The notes below the pieces were generated by a model. That model saw nothing but the letters and a program-made list of their open reading frames with translations, made no database searches and was not told where the DNA came from. A stretch of 64,000 nucleotides of DNA, from positions 2,137,534 through 2,201,533 of the forward strand of contig OX595986.1 in the NCBI GenBank assembly GCA_951394045.1. Direction: 5' to 3'. The translations under genes were made by a program, and so were the position numbers. This DNA is from Nitzschia sp. DOCU1. Taxonomy: Eukaryota; Bacillariophyta; Bacillariophyceae; Bacillariales; Bacillariaceae. Positions 1 through 11,040 of this stretch are shown here, piece after piece (the stretch's first letter is position 1; each line of letters starts with the position of its first letter).

Positions 1-462
1 CCGCGACAAGAGCGACGTCGGGGTTCTTTTGCACTCCAAAAAGACCGCGCGGTCGAGCGTTTATCGGTTTACGCGCGCTGAAGCGCGCATTATTCTCAGT
101 CTGGCCATCGACGGACATTTACTTTTTACTTCTGTTACTAGATCCCCGTTCGATTGCAGGTGGCGGGCCGAGTTTCGAGTCCTTCTTCTAAATTGACTGA
201 ATCCATCGCTCCATGGAAAATACGAAGTGACGTTTAACAATCGCTTCGACACCATTGCTTGTTCATTATCCTCGACTCGTGAAGCGTCCCATCTAAGGTG
301 AGAGCATCCGTGGACAATTGTTCTGAGGCCTGATTCGTCGGCCTTTGCGACCTATGCATCTCGTGTTCGATCGGCGCTGGAATGTTTCGTCAGCAATCCC
401 TGATATGTTTGAGCTCTTTGTCTAACTGGTTTTTATGATTGGCATTAATATCAGATTATAAA
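1..462. other. Upstream region of RPL23, no gene supported
   Basis: No coding region is convincing here; the short minus-strand frame at 61-255 has no recognisable features. The segment should contain the promoter and 5' leader of the downstream ribosomal protein gene. A pyrimidine-rich stretch ending in CAG just before the ATG at 463 could be the acceptor of a leader intron, which is inference only. Confidence 0.4.
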
Positions 463-894
463 ATGGGAGAAAAAGTAGCACGTGGACGTTCCGTAGCGTC
501 TGGTATTAAGCACCGTGTATCGGCCGGTCTGCCCGTTGCGGCCGTGGTGAACTGCGCTGATAATTCTGGGGCAAAAAATTTGAAAATCATCGCAGTTTGC
601 AACATCGGCGGGCGATTGAATAGGCTTCCGAAGGCCGGCTCTGGTGACATGGTCATGGTTTCAGTGAAGAAGGGAAAGCCTGAACTTCGAAAGAAGGTCA
701 TGCCGGCCGTGATTGTGAGACAGCGCAAGTCTTTCCGCAGGAAGGAAGGTGTTTTCATTCACTTCGAGGACAGTGCGGGTGTGATTGTCAACAACAAAGG
801 AGAGATGAAAGGTTCCGCCGTGGCTGGACCTGTTGCGAAGGAGTGCGCGGAGCTTTGGCCGCGTATTGCTTCCAATTCTGGCTCTATCCTATAA
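463..894 (+). CDS. RPL23: 60S ribosomal protein L23 (uL14)
   Basis: Encodes a 143-residue uL14-family protein of the large cytosolic ribosomal subunit, which sits at the subunit interface next to the GTPase-associated region. The family core is visible: [11 protein letters not shown] near residues 30-40, [26 protein letters not shown], the RQRKSFRRK basic patch, [13 protein letters not shown] and the C-terminal [16 protein letters not shown]. Length matches the eukaryotic family (about 140 aa). The ATG at 463 is chosen because the preceding in-frame codons begin only with TTG and have no counterpart in the family, whose short basic N-terminus is matched by [10 protein letters not shown]. The N-terminus is more divergent than the core, so a paralogue is possible. 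No intron is needed within the coding part. Confidence 0.95.
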   Translation: MGEKVARGRSVASGIKHRVSAGLPVAAVVNCADNSGAKNLKIIAVCNIGGRLNRLPKAGSGDMVMVSVKKGKPELRKKVMPAVIVRQRKSFRRKEGVFIHFEDSAGVIVNNKGEMKGSAVAGPVAKECAELWPRIASNSGSIL

Positions 895-1581
895 TTTGTT
901 TAGAAGTCTATGGCCAAGAAACTCTTTAGTCCCGTTGCACGGTTCTAGCATATCCGTTGTTTTGTTTTCAGAGAATCGGTTCGTTTCATCGAAGCTGACC
1001 TACGAATGTCGGCTAACAAAGGCTGGTCTTGTTTTCAAAATCCTCATATGTATTACGGCTTTCGCACATCTTTTTGGGAAATACCTTGACTTGGGAGGCC
1101 CCCAATGCTACCGGATAGTGCCCTTCCACATTGACACCTTCTGCAAGGAAATCTGCTCCATCAAAGGCAATATACCTCCCAACTAGCAGTTATGCCTGCC
1201 GCCCCGGCTTCAATCACATTAGTGGATGAGCAATACCGCTCTGAAGGACCTACTACACTTCCAACTGCAAACAATCGTACCGCTGCGGAAAGGGTAGCTG
1301 CACATAGTAGTCTTCGCTCAACGGAAGGCGATACCACAGCAAAGTTTGGATCCCAGCACGCTTTCATTACGGTTCTGACAGTAGGCATGCTCCAAGAAGT
1401 TTAAAAGTCCACTAGTGTTGCCTCTAAATCTCGCTCAGTAGTGGAGCTAATCCAACGGATGGCACCAAGCATTTTCAAAAACTACTCATATTATGCTTCT
1501 CTTGACAAACACACCGGACGTTGCATCATTACTGCAAGAATACGCCACAACTCGGGGTGTTCCAAACGCGGCTTCGTCGAG
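895..1581. other. Intergenic region between RPL23 and ABCE1, no gene supported
   Basis: Two overlapping opposite-strand frames of 70-75 codons lie at 1161-1404, but neither shows a domain or a clear start. The region must hold the 3' ends of both converging genes (RPL23 on plus, ABCE1 on minus). Nothing else is recognised. Confidence 0.4.
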
Positions 1582-3948
1582 TTAGATGTCATCAAAGTCG
1601 TCATCCTCATTGTCATCATCAGCTCCATCGTCGTAGAAGAAATAGTTTCCGTTTTTCTTTTGCTCCATGTCCTTCTGCGAGCCTCTCTTGTTGATTCTGC
1701 AGGAAAACAGAGAAATGTGAGAAAGCAGCCTGAAAGTCAAATGAAGGGCATCAAAGCGACTCTTGGTAGGAAATTAAAACAAAGACATTGACCCTCACAT
1801 GCCAATGCTAGTACAGCATTCACTGAGCCATAGGCCACAGCCAAAAATGGCATCGGATATTGTACCTCGTCATCCCAAGAACCCAGCACACAAACCTTTC
1901 CCTTTCGAACTCACCTAGGTCGGTAGTTTACTGGATCGCGGCGGAATGTGACCTGAAGACTTTGCAAGAATTTGTTCATACCCGATAGCAGTGACTGTGG
2001 ACTCGCTGCAGTTGCCTCCACACCGGGATTTCCGTGGTAAACAACAACTCGGTCTGCAAGATACGTTGCCATAATGAAATCGTGTTCTACAACGAAGGCA
2101 GTTTTCTTACTGTGCATGATAAACCGTTTGATCACTTTTGCACAATTGATACGCTGCTCAGAGTCCAAGTAAGCGCTCGGTTCATCGATGAGGTAGACAT
2201 CAGCTGGGGTTCCCAACGCAAGGGTGATCGCGAGCCGCTGGAGCTCTCCACCCGACAGAGTTTGGACTCCATTGTCTATAATATTCTCCATAACAAGAGG
2301 CTTCATCACATCCGAGATGAATTGAGGGTGAACGTAGGCTTCCCTTACACGCTTGTGGAGTAGTTGCCTCACTGTCCCTTGGAACTTGGGAGAAATCTTC
2401 TGGGGCTTGTAGCTAACATTCAGGTCGGGAACACCAGCCAGCGATGCCTCATATTCGTACCCTTCCTCTTCCAGCTTCACCTGCTCGTCGCTCTTTAACA
2501 AGCCCGCAAGCATACGAACGAATGTGGTTTTACCTGTACCGTTTTCTCCCAACAATACAACAATTTCGGAATCAGTAAACGAGCCTTCTTCTACGTGTAG
2601 AATGAACTTTGCAGTGCCCCTAGTCTGAGTCTTGGTCATCGAGGGGTAATTGTATTGTTTCATTACGTCGTCGCTCTCGCCACCAGCCTCGGCACGCTCA
2701 GAAACCTGTGCATAGTAAATCATTGAACGAGTAGGCGAGAAATGATGGATGAGCCCTCTCAAAACAACAAACAATATTCGACGAAATCGCAAGACCTACC
2801 TTAAAGGAAAGTGCACCTTCGCGGAATCTCAGATTTTCGGTTGGGATGAAGCCTGCCAAAAAGGCATTGATACCTTGTCGGACACTGAATGGCATAGTCA
2901 CCACACCGTAGCCTCCTGGGGACCCATACAAAACACAAACAAAGTCGCTGAGGTAGTCCAGCACGGCCAAATCGTGCTCTACTACGAGGACATATCGTCG
3001 ATCTCCATCCTTGCTCTCCAAAATCTCACGGATCATGTGAGCAGCTGTCAAGCGCTGCTTCACATCGAGATAGGAGCTAGGCTCGTCAAACATATAGACA
3101 TCACTTATCTGCACAGCAACGGCAGCAATTGCAAACCGCTGCAGCTCGCCACCAGATAAAACACGGATGTCGCGGTCCATCAAATGGGTTAGTTCTGCCA
3201 TTTCGGTTGCCCAGCCCAGAATATCCTTTCCTTCGGCCTCTGAGCGATCATCTTTGCTTTTGAGCACTTCACCAACTTGACCTTTGATGGCCTGAGGAAT
3301 GTGGTCGACGTACTGTGGTTTGATCGTTGCCTTCATTGTATCCTCCAAGATTTTAGTAAAATAGTTCTGCAAATCACTGCCACGGAAGTGCGTTAAGATT
3401 TCCTGCCAGTCAGGAGGCGTGTCATACCGGCCTAAATTCGGCTTCATTTTCCCAGCGAGAATCTTCAGTGCCGTCGATTTGCCGATACCGTTTGTGCCAA
3501 CCAATCCCAACACTTGCCCAGGACGTGGCATCGGCAAGCGGTGAAGCTTAAAAGAATTCGGGCCATAGCGATGAGTTGTATTTTTCTCAAGATCTTTCGG
3601 GAGGTTGATAATGTTAATCGCCTCGAAGGGGCATTTCTTCACACAAATTCCGCAACCTTGAACAAGAAGCATGGCAACAGTCAGACACCACGGGAGGACC
3701 ACGGCGTTCGGGACTAGAGGAAATAATAACTTACCAATACACAGAGGCTCTGAAATGAAAGCAAGCTTGCTTTTTGGTCCGACTTCGATGCAGAGCTTAC
3801 CAAGCCTCACCACAGGGCAGGACTTCTTGCATTCTTGGTTGCATTTCTTAGGCTTGCACTTGGAAGTGTTCACAATGGCAATACGAGTGAGGTGGTCATC
3901 TTCACCGCCCTTGGTGGCATCTTTCCCGCCTTTTTTCTTCGGCGGCAT
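1582..3948 (-). CDS. ABCE1: ABCE1/RLI1 ribosome-recycling ATPase
   Basis: Four exons on the minus strand: 3948-3735, 3656-2800, 2705-1915 and 1696-1582. The introns are 78, 94 and 218 bp with GT-AG ends; total 1977 nt, 658 aa. ABCE1 splits 80S ribosomes after termination and has an essential Fe-S domain and two ABC ATPase domains. Visible: MPPKKK start, cluster motifs [15 protein letters not shown] and [12 protein letters not shown], Walker [10 protein letters not shown] and GENGTGKTT, signature LSGGELQR twice, Walker [12 protein letters not shown] and [11 protein letters not shown]. The last exon supplies the conserved INK...GNYFFYDD tail plus an acidic extension. Intron 1 falls between residues of the second Fe-S motif and is in frame without a stop, so an unspliced reading looks like a 26-residue insertion. 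Divergently placed relative to neighbours; single copy expected. Confidence 0.95.
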
Positions 3949-4526
3949 TGCGTAAGTAAACTTGGAATGAAAAATCAAAGGCGACTCAAAGGAGGGGTGG
4001 AAAAGTCTATCATGAAATACCTTCCCACAAAATGGATGCTGTAGTATTAATAATACAATTCGGAGCTTGCACCACCTATTATTACGCGTCGGGATCACTT
4101 CTTCTCACCAGCCACAGCGTGTGGATGGGAGCGATCTGCGGGGATTCAATTCATGGATGGCAAAGGTCGTGGATGAGAGGTGCCGTTGGCGCGGATGCAT
4201 GCGTGTGAGCCGCCGGTGAGAGACGTTTGCAGTCGATACCAGCGTACGCTGGCTATATATCTGCTACAGTACATATATACGTACTACTAAGCGACGAAAA
4301 ATATTACCTGGTACGATATCGCATCATACACCATAGACAGAGGGCGTAGGAAGCATTGTTTTCTTCATAGAGCATGAAACTAAAACACCGCTACCGACAA
4401 GCAGACCCACATATTTAATGGTGGTTAGGTTGAAGGAGGGTCAGAGCGAACTCTATTCGTAAACTGGAAGACGAAATCTAATGGTACAAGGGGCGAGATG
4501 AAGCAAGCATTTTCCGCGTGCGGCAC
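3949..4526. other. Promoter/leader of ABCE1 and 3' region of the next gene
   Basis: No reading frame of substance. AT-rich runs with TATATA-like words lie around 4250-4285; they are about 300 bp upstream of the ABCE1 ATG, so a core promoter assignment is not supported. Nothing else seen. Confidence 0.35.
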
Positions 4527-5691
4527 TTAAGTGAAGACTCCTTCGCTCTTGTCTCGGGTTCTGCTTTTCGATCGCTTCTTCGAACTGGAGCGAGACTTTT
4601 TGCTTGCTCCGTCCTTGCTCTTCTCCCTCTTTGCTTTTTTCGCTTGACGATACTTTCTCATCATCATCGCACGACGTCGTCGCCTGTTGGTAAACAAAAT
4701 ACCAGTGAACATGATGAAAGAAGCAAGCAAGAATAGGCCTCCGACGACGTATTTCAACTTGGTCACCCAAGATTTGTGACCACCCATGTACGCCCGGCTG
4801 CTCCATGATGCGTGGCTTTTGCTTCTTCCAGGGCGACCGCTGCTTGAACTGCGAGATTCAAAAGCCTGATTGTCTTGACACAAATTGTAATCGTAAGAAG
4901 TACAAGGCTCAGAGTAGTAGACAAGTTGATGAACCAGTGAGTTGTCATAGTCGTCGCCATAGGACCAGGCACTGAGACATTGCTCGTAGTTGTTCATCAT
5001 CTTATTGACATTTTGCAGCTTGTTGTAAGTGTTGCCGGTACGGGACACGCAGTACTGGTCATTGAAATAGTTGAGGACGAAGGCGCCGCTGCTGCTGCAG
5101 TCCAATCCGATGTATCCATTGTTACCTTGCATACACATTGGCAACTCGTCAAATCCGTAAGAATCATCCCCGTTGTAATTGAAGTTTCCATCGTAAGTTT
5201 GTAAGTAGTAGATGAATTCCGACAAGCCGCTCCTTGTCACAAACTGTGGGCAGAGGGAGAGAGAGGTTCAGTCAACGCACATGTGCGCCAGGAAAAAGAG
5301 CTCCAAAACAAGACGAACGACGTACCGATCCGACAAAATTGTTGTTATTGCAGTTGGCGCTGCCGCTAGTGCTAGATGCATAAACCGAGAATACAACCTG
5401 GGGCCTGCGGCAGTTCGCCATCATGTACCAGTTAGTGGTCCCATCATCGCTGCCATCTTCAAGGCAGCCAACTTCGTCGCTGTCCTCGACGTAGCCCCAC
5501 GCACACCCTTCCACCTTGACAGAAATAGACTTGGAGTTGTAGAGCCAGTCACGCACAAACGTGTTTCCATAGACGGTATCGTCCGTTTGTGTATTGCTAC
5601 TTCCCCAAGCAGAAACCCGATCCACCGCCAGCGACAGCGCCACCAGAGCCACCAACGCCTTGGATCGCAATGAACTAGTTAGACCGTCCAT
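4527..5691 (-). CDS. Type I membrane protein of unknown function, secretory pathway
   Basis: Two exons (5691-5326 and 5243-4527) join across an 82-bp GT-AG intron to give 360 aa. I do not recognise a family. Residues 1-29 look like a signal peptide (hydrophobic ALVALVALSLAV followed by SAWG). The lumenal/extracellular part (about 30-275) is rich in Cys, Tyr, Asn and Asp, with many paired cysteines suggesting disulfides. A single hydrophobic segment (LKYVVGGLFLLASFIMFTGI) lies near residues 282-305, followed at once by RRRRR and a Lys/Ser/Arg-rich cytoplasmic tail of about 55 residues. The topology therefore looks like N-out, C-in. Function is unknown; a cell-surface or endomembrane protein of diatom type is inferred. 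Confidence 0.75.
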
Positions 5692-6589
5692 CCTTCCGTA
5701 TCAAGTCCAGTTGTCTACTTGTCCTAACGAAGCTCAGCAGATGGACAATGCCAATGGGCAACTTGGTTGATTCGATATATTAACGTCGACCTTGCCTTCA
5801 GCACAGCCAGCGTAGCGGCGTTTACTCTCATGTGTGTTTTGTCGGCCAGCGGGCCCGTCCAAAGAAGTCGTTCCTCTCCTCAAAGCCGACACAATGCGTG
5901 GCGGGCGGGAAAAGTTCATGTGTTAAGGCAATAATGTATTAGTCCTGTCCCTATATGTAGGAATCTCATCGGAAGCCGGGGAACCTGCCCTGCTCTTCCA
6001 ATTCATCAAGTCTGTAGAGAACATAGATGTCTGAATAAAAGTTAGCGATTTTATTAGAATAGAGTGCCAATATCAACGGAAATTGGCGGCCGATAATCAT
6101 TGGACTTTTGGTCGATCGTCGCTCCAGCGGGGAAGAAGTTACGATACATCATAGGTACATACCACAACTACAAACCAACAAAGGTCAATACCTTCGCGCC
6201 AAGCGCCGGGTGCACGTGCCTCTGTGATATTAGGCGATTTTAGTATCGATTTGATGTGTGTGAGTGGTGATTGCATTATGGTACTTAGGGAAATATAAGA
6301 TTAATATTTGATGATTGCATAAGATCGGTGTACTTATTGGTAAGAGCGTTAGAGAGAGCAAGCCCTTCTATGAATGATCGCTCAATTTCTGCCACACAAC
6401 TTCCCCCACATCTTTCCAAACGCAGATCCTCCACCGGCGATTTTTTTGCAATTCCCAAATCGCTAGTACGAGAGGAAGAGTCGATTTGTCGGCTTCTCAG
6501 ATTACCACCAGGAGCAGCATTGCCATCACCTCGACTGTTGTTGTTGCTGGCACACTTCTTGTTGTTTTAACTGGTAATTGGATTTGACA
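5692..6589. other. Divergent intergenic region, no gene supported
   Basis: Lies between two genes transcribed away from each other, so it should contain both promoters. Short frames at 5734-5919 and 6328-6570 have no features of real proteins. No repeat or element recognised. Confidence 0.4.
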
Positions 6590-8842
6590 ATGAGATTCTC
6601 CAATCTCAGCATTCTGTTTGGTTTGTCTTTGACCCTAAAAGACGCTGTTGCCGAAAGCCACGTGCGAGGCGTTCGAAGAGATGGCCTTGAAACTGCTTCC
6701 GTTGAAGCTGCCGATCTAGATGGTGGCTTTTGGGATAGGTTTTTGCAGTCAGAGACAAGTATTGCTCCCGGCGCACCTTCTGCAAGTCCTGTTAGTGGCC
6801 CTCCAGTCGGAGTTGTTCCAACCCCTGCTCCAGTTACTGCAACCGCCGCTCCCGTTGCTGCAACCCCTGCTCCAGTTACTGCAACCGCCGCACCCGTTGC
6901 TGTAACCTCAGCGCCCGTTGCTGCAACCGCCGCACCCGTTGCTGCAACCCCTGCTCCAGTTACTGCAACCGCCGCACCCGTTGCAGCAACCCCGGCTCCT
7001 GCTGCTGCTGCAACCCCTGCTCCAGTTACTGCAACTGCCGCACCCGTTGCTGCAACCCCGGCTCCTGTTGCTTCAACCCCAGCTCCCGTTGTTAGTGGTG
7101 GAACCCCAGCTCCCGTTGCTGGAACCCCGGCTCCCGTTGTTAGTGGTGGAACCCCAGCTCCCGTTGCTGGAACCCCGGCTCCCGTTGTTAGTGGTGGAAC
7201 CCCGGCTCCCGTTGTTCCCACTGTTAGTACTGTTCCTACCGCTGCCCCTGTAGCATCTGGAACGCAATCCCCTGTTGTGGTAACTGTCGCCCCTACGGGG
7301 GCACCTATCGTTGGAACATCGGCTCCAGTTATGGCTACCAGCGCCCCAGTCACTCCTGCAGAGACCATGGCTCCCACTGGTGCCCCGATCACTCCTGCAG
7401 AAACGTTGCCTCCTACTGGGGCGCCTGTTGCTACAGCTCCGCCTGTTCTAACCCCAAGCCCGACTTCGGGGGCTTTGCCCACCGCATTGCCCACTTTGGT
7501 TCCCCAGACTTCTGTTGTTAAGGAGAGGTTGCTTCCGTATGCACTTCAAGGAGGCGCCGAATTTGAAAATCCCGAGTCTTATCAGTCAAAAGCCCTTGCG
7601 AGGACTGAGGAGCAAATTGGGGTCGAGAGTTTCACCGATGCCAAGCTGGTACAATACTACGCTCTGTACTGTATTTACAACGCAACAAACAAAGTGCCAA
7701 ATCCTATTACGGACTCGAATCCTGAATTTGCGAATCGCGAGTTCCCTGGATGGTTCTTCGCCAGCGGATGGGAAACAAACAACTTAGATCCGTGCGCTGG
7801 TTGGTATGGTATCACATGTGATGCAGAGGGTCGAGTCACCGATTTTACAATGGTAGAGAATCTGATGACAGGATCTTTTCCACCAGAGGTAACACTCCTA
7901 GCTGGGGATGGTCCTCGGTCAACTGGTGCAGGGAACTTGAACTATCTTGAAATTTTCAACAATCCCTTTCTATTCAACAACTTTGACAGTTCCTGGGTCA
8001 CAGAGCTTGGATCAAACTTGCGTAAGTAATTGTCGTCGTCCAGCGGTTCTGACCTATTGTTATTGAAATTTCACAAATCGTCACACTAACTGGTTTTGAC
8101 AGAGTATTTCTACGCTGGAGTCACTGGATTCGCCGGGGATCTTCCTATCCTTCCTTCAGGCGTAATTGAAGTTGATTTCGCTTTCGCTTTGATCGATGGT
8201 GGTCTTCGCAACGAAGTCTTTCAGCAGGCAACTGGGTTGGAATACGTGAATTTGGGCGGAAATGCCTTCAATGCCAGCGTCCCTACCATTTTCTCTAGCC
8301 TGGCGAACCTTCAGTTTTTCTACATTTCAGACTGTTTCATCTCCGGTGATTTGTCATACATGCAGGGTATGCCAAAGATCTTTGAGCATTGGATTGATGT
8401 TAACCCTGGACTTAGGGGTCCAGTATACAGTTTCATTGGAAGTTTGAGCACCTTGCAGTCCTTTTCAGTGACACAAAGTTCTTTGACTGGTACACTGCCA
8501 ACCGAGCTCGGGTTGCTCACAGGCATGCAGCAGATGTGGTACTATGCCAACTTATTGACAGGACAGATTCCAACCGAGATTGGAAATTTGAAGCGCATGG
8601 CTCGACTTCAGGTGGAAGGAAACACCTTTGTAGGATCCATGCCAGATACCGTGTGCGCCAATACTGGTTCCTTTGGTGTGTTGGATGTCCTCGGTGCTGA
8701 TTGCCTCGAAGTTGCGGTGAGTTTTTGTTTGCTATCGTAATCGTGCTGCGTCCGAACGCACGGGTTGTACTAACTTTTCTTCCTTTAGTGTTCATGTTGC
8801 ACGTGCTGCAGCTTTGCTGAGTGCAACCCAGATCTTGCCTAG
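6590..8842 (+). CDS. Secreted TPAPV-repeat, leucine-rich repeat protein
   Basis: Three exons, 6590-8021, 8103-8716 and 8789-8842, give 699 aa; both introns (81 and 72 bp) have GTAAGT/GTGAGT donors and AG acceptors and the phases match. Start is the ATG at 6590, followed by a signal peptide (MRFSNLSILFGLSLTLKDAVAES). Residues about 60-305 are a low-complexity Pro/Thr/Ala/Val region of TPAPV, TAAPV and SGGTPAPV units, probably an extended, possibly O-glycosylated stalk. From about 385 a plant-type LRR cap is seen (NNLDPCAGWYGITCD), then LRR units such as LTGTLPTELGLLTGMQQMW and LTGQIPTEIGNL. The last exon is a short Cys-rich tail (CSCCTCCSFAEC). No transmembrane segment or kinase is present. 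A cell-wall or extracellular recognition/adhesion role is inferred. Confidence 0.85.
6800..7470 (+). repeat. Coding minisatellite (TPAPV-type units)
   Basis: Degenerate 15-27 bp units encode TPAPV, TAAPV and SGGTPAPVAG in direct succession. One 45-bp unit (around 7080-7205) is repeated almost exactly three times. Replication slippage could change copy number without breaking the frame. Confidence 0.85.
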
Positions 8843-9104
8843 TATGCGAGTGGAAATGAAAGCGTGGAGGCGATCAAGATGAATTTGTGTCAACGGGCCT
8901 TTCTAGGCCGAAACCACTTCTATATATCATAAATGAGGCACGAGATACAGCGCAGTAGTAGTACGTGCTAAGCCGCCGTCGTCAATATTAGATTTGTGTC
9001 AAGAATTAGGTAAAAAGCGGATTTAATAATCAGCATTGATGGTTGATTTTCTACCGATAAATATGATCCTAGTCTGGAGACGGAAAGGATTAACCCTTCA
9101 GATT

Positions 9105-10547
9105 CTAGCGCAAATCGATGTCATCGTCGTCGACATCGGATTCGTCCTCTCCGAAATTCAAAGCGTCTAATTCATCCTGCAACGCGGTTGTATCCATTGC
9201 ATCTGCATCGTCGACGCCCTCCTCCTCGTACCCAGTTTTAGCAGACACCAGGCTCTCCAATGATGGCTCAGCAGCTGGCTCGCTTCCCTTTCCTTTATGC
9301 TTCGGAACTGAGGATGCAGGTTCCACGGCTCCCTTTCGAGCTACACCGGTGATGCGAATCATAGCAAGTAGCTCGCGTAATGAGGGTGGAAGATTGCCGA
9401 TGGCAGCTTTATTGCTGCCTTTAGTTGACCGTGCCTCTTCAAGGGCCTCTTCGTCCCGAAACTTGACAGCTCTGAAGAGTTCTTCGGCTAGCTTGCACTC
9501 CCTTGAAGTAAGATAGGTAGACTTCTGCACATGCCTGTTCAAGAAATTTTCTTCCGCTGCGACAGGATCGCCCATGGCCAATGTGATGATTGTTTCCGAT
9601 AGAAACGATCTGGATAACGTGAGGGTTGACACTCCATCCTGCGAGAGCAATGCTGTGATTGCACCGGCAACGTAGAGTGCGGAGGCATACTCAGAGAAAG
9701 AAATGAGAAGGTTGAGGACCTCCTGCAAAGGCTCGTGGGCGAACGGCCGAGTGACGATGTGCTGCTTGGCAAGTTCAAGAGCCTCTGCTGACGGGCTGGA
9801 TGAAGTTTCCTCTGCATTGGGATCAACGTAAGCCGATGTACCAGTTTGGCGGTACCTGCAGTATGGATTTAAAGGATCTGGAACGAAGGTTTCGACTGCT
9901 TCTTCGATGGCCACCAGAGCCATCTTCGGAAGAAAGCTAGATTCGTCGTCCCAGGTCAAGGCTAAGGCTGCCTGTAATGAGCTCACAGCTGCTTTCCCAG
10001 GATCGTTCATGTTGCGCCAAGCGTCAGCAGCGCTGAGGAGAAGTTTTCGTCCAATTTCTCTCTTCATTTCTGTCGTTTCATCTTCGGCTACTTGAACAAG
10101 TTCCGCGGCCCGGGTGTACTCGGCGGCAGCAGTTGCCCAGGCACCGACGCTAGTCTGGCAGTCAGCACTATTGATACGGTAGAGGCGCTCGAGTCGCGAC
10201 TCTCCACATAGTTGGTAGGCGTCAGCTGCACGTTTGTAATAAGTCGATGCCGCCAAGGGGTCCGGCTTGGAGAAAAGTCCCTTCTGCATCGCCTTTTTGG
10301 CCTTGTCACGATAGTCTTCCGCCTCTTTGAGTTTGGCAGCCTTTGCATCTCCAGATAAACCTATCTTGACCGGATTTTTCTTCTGGCCGGCACCATAAGA
10401 ATATCCCTTCGAACTGGAAACAGGAGTCGGAGCAGCGGGCGAAGGGGAAGTGCCCGTCTTTCCTGACCCCTGGTTCTTTGACTTGGAGCCACTCGCTCCC
10501 CCGAAAAGAGAATCCCTGTTGGCTGCGGCGTTGCTCTTGTAACTCAT
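9105..10547 (-). CDS. Gamma-SNAP-like vesicle fusion adaptor
   Basis: Single exon of 480 aa. The Ser/Gly-rich N-terminal 60 residues are followed by a helical, TPR-like solenoid: EAEDYRDKAKKAMQKGLF, AASTYYKRAADAYQLCGE, AAAEYTRAAELV and, further on, DPVAAEENFLNRH and CKLAEELFRAVKFRDEEAL, in the order typical of SNAP proteins. Gamma-SNAP helps NSF disassemble SNARE complexes on ER/Golgi/endosomal membranes. It is longer than the animal protein (about 310 aa), with an extra N-terminus and an insert in the middle. The acidic C-terminus (DEDESDVDDDDIDL-like) resembles the acidic end of the family. Start: ATG 10547 is preferred; an upstream in-frame ATG at 10643 would add 32 residues without homology. 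Assignment rests on helix pattern and motif order, so a related SNAP is possible. Confidence 0.7.
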   Translation of the reverse strand: MSYKSNAAANRDSLFGGASGSKSKNQGSGKTGTSPSPAAPTPVSSSKGYSYGAGQKKNPVKIGLSGDAKAAKLKEAEDYRDKAKKAMQKGLFSKPDPLAASTYYKRAADAYQLCGESRLERLYRINSADCQTSVGAWATAAAEYTRAAELVQVAEDETTEMKREIGRKLLLSAADAWRNMNDPGKAAVSSLQAALALTWDDESSFLPKMALVAIEEAVETFVPDPLNPYCRYRQTGTSAYVDPNAEETSSSPSAEALELAKQHIVTRPFAHEPLQEVLNLLISFSEYASALYVAGAITALLSQDGVSTLTLSRSFLSETIITLAMGDPVAAEENFLNRHVQKSTYLTSRECKLAEELFRAVKFRDEEALEEARSTKGSNKAAIGNLPPSLRELLAMIRITGVARKGAVEPASSVPKHKGKGSEPAAEPSLESLVSAKTGYEEEGVDDADAMDTTALQDELDALNFGEDESDVDDDDIDLR

Positions 10548-11040
10548 TATTTTGCTTTGACTCTGATACTTCGCAATAAACTGTCGCACAGCCTTGTGTC
10601 TTGCCAAGGAAGGATTGCCAACAAAAGCTCCTGTCGCGTGCATGCACGAACTATCGAGCAGTCACGCAAATGTGTCTGTCATACTTCCGTTGGTGCGAGA
10701 AATCGAGAATTCGCTACTACCGGTAGCTAGAACGCGCCATTTCTCGTCTCGTCAAAAATGTTATGAATGTGAAAACGTATCGTACTGTAACGGAAGAAGG
10801 TGTACAGGAATGGAAACGTACACAGAGTCTCGACGTGGGACAAGTTGGATTCCGGTGTTTACATTGTTGCAAAGGTGCCACCTTCCCCTGCTCTCTGTAG
10901 GAGATTCGCCGAAATTGCATCGAGTTGTGGAACAAACACCCTTCCCAGTGTGAAAGGTATACCCGAGAATATTCGAGAAACGTGGGAAAGACTCCAGTCG
11001 GTACGGGAGTAGCTGAAGTTGCGAAGAATTCTACGAATAA

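Noticed and set aside
1161..1404. Overlapping 70-75 codon frames on both strands between RPL23 and ABCE1
   Set aside because: Mirror frames of one another without motifs; region is expected to be 3' UTR of two convergent genes.
6526..7494. 322-codon minus-strand frame opposite the TPAPV region
   Set aside because: Shadow of the repeat: a Gly/Val/Ala mirror of the TPAPV codons.
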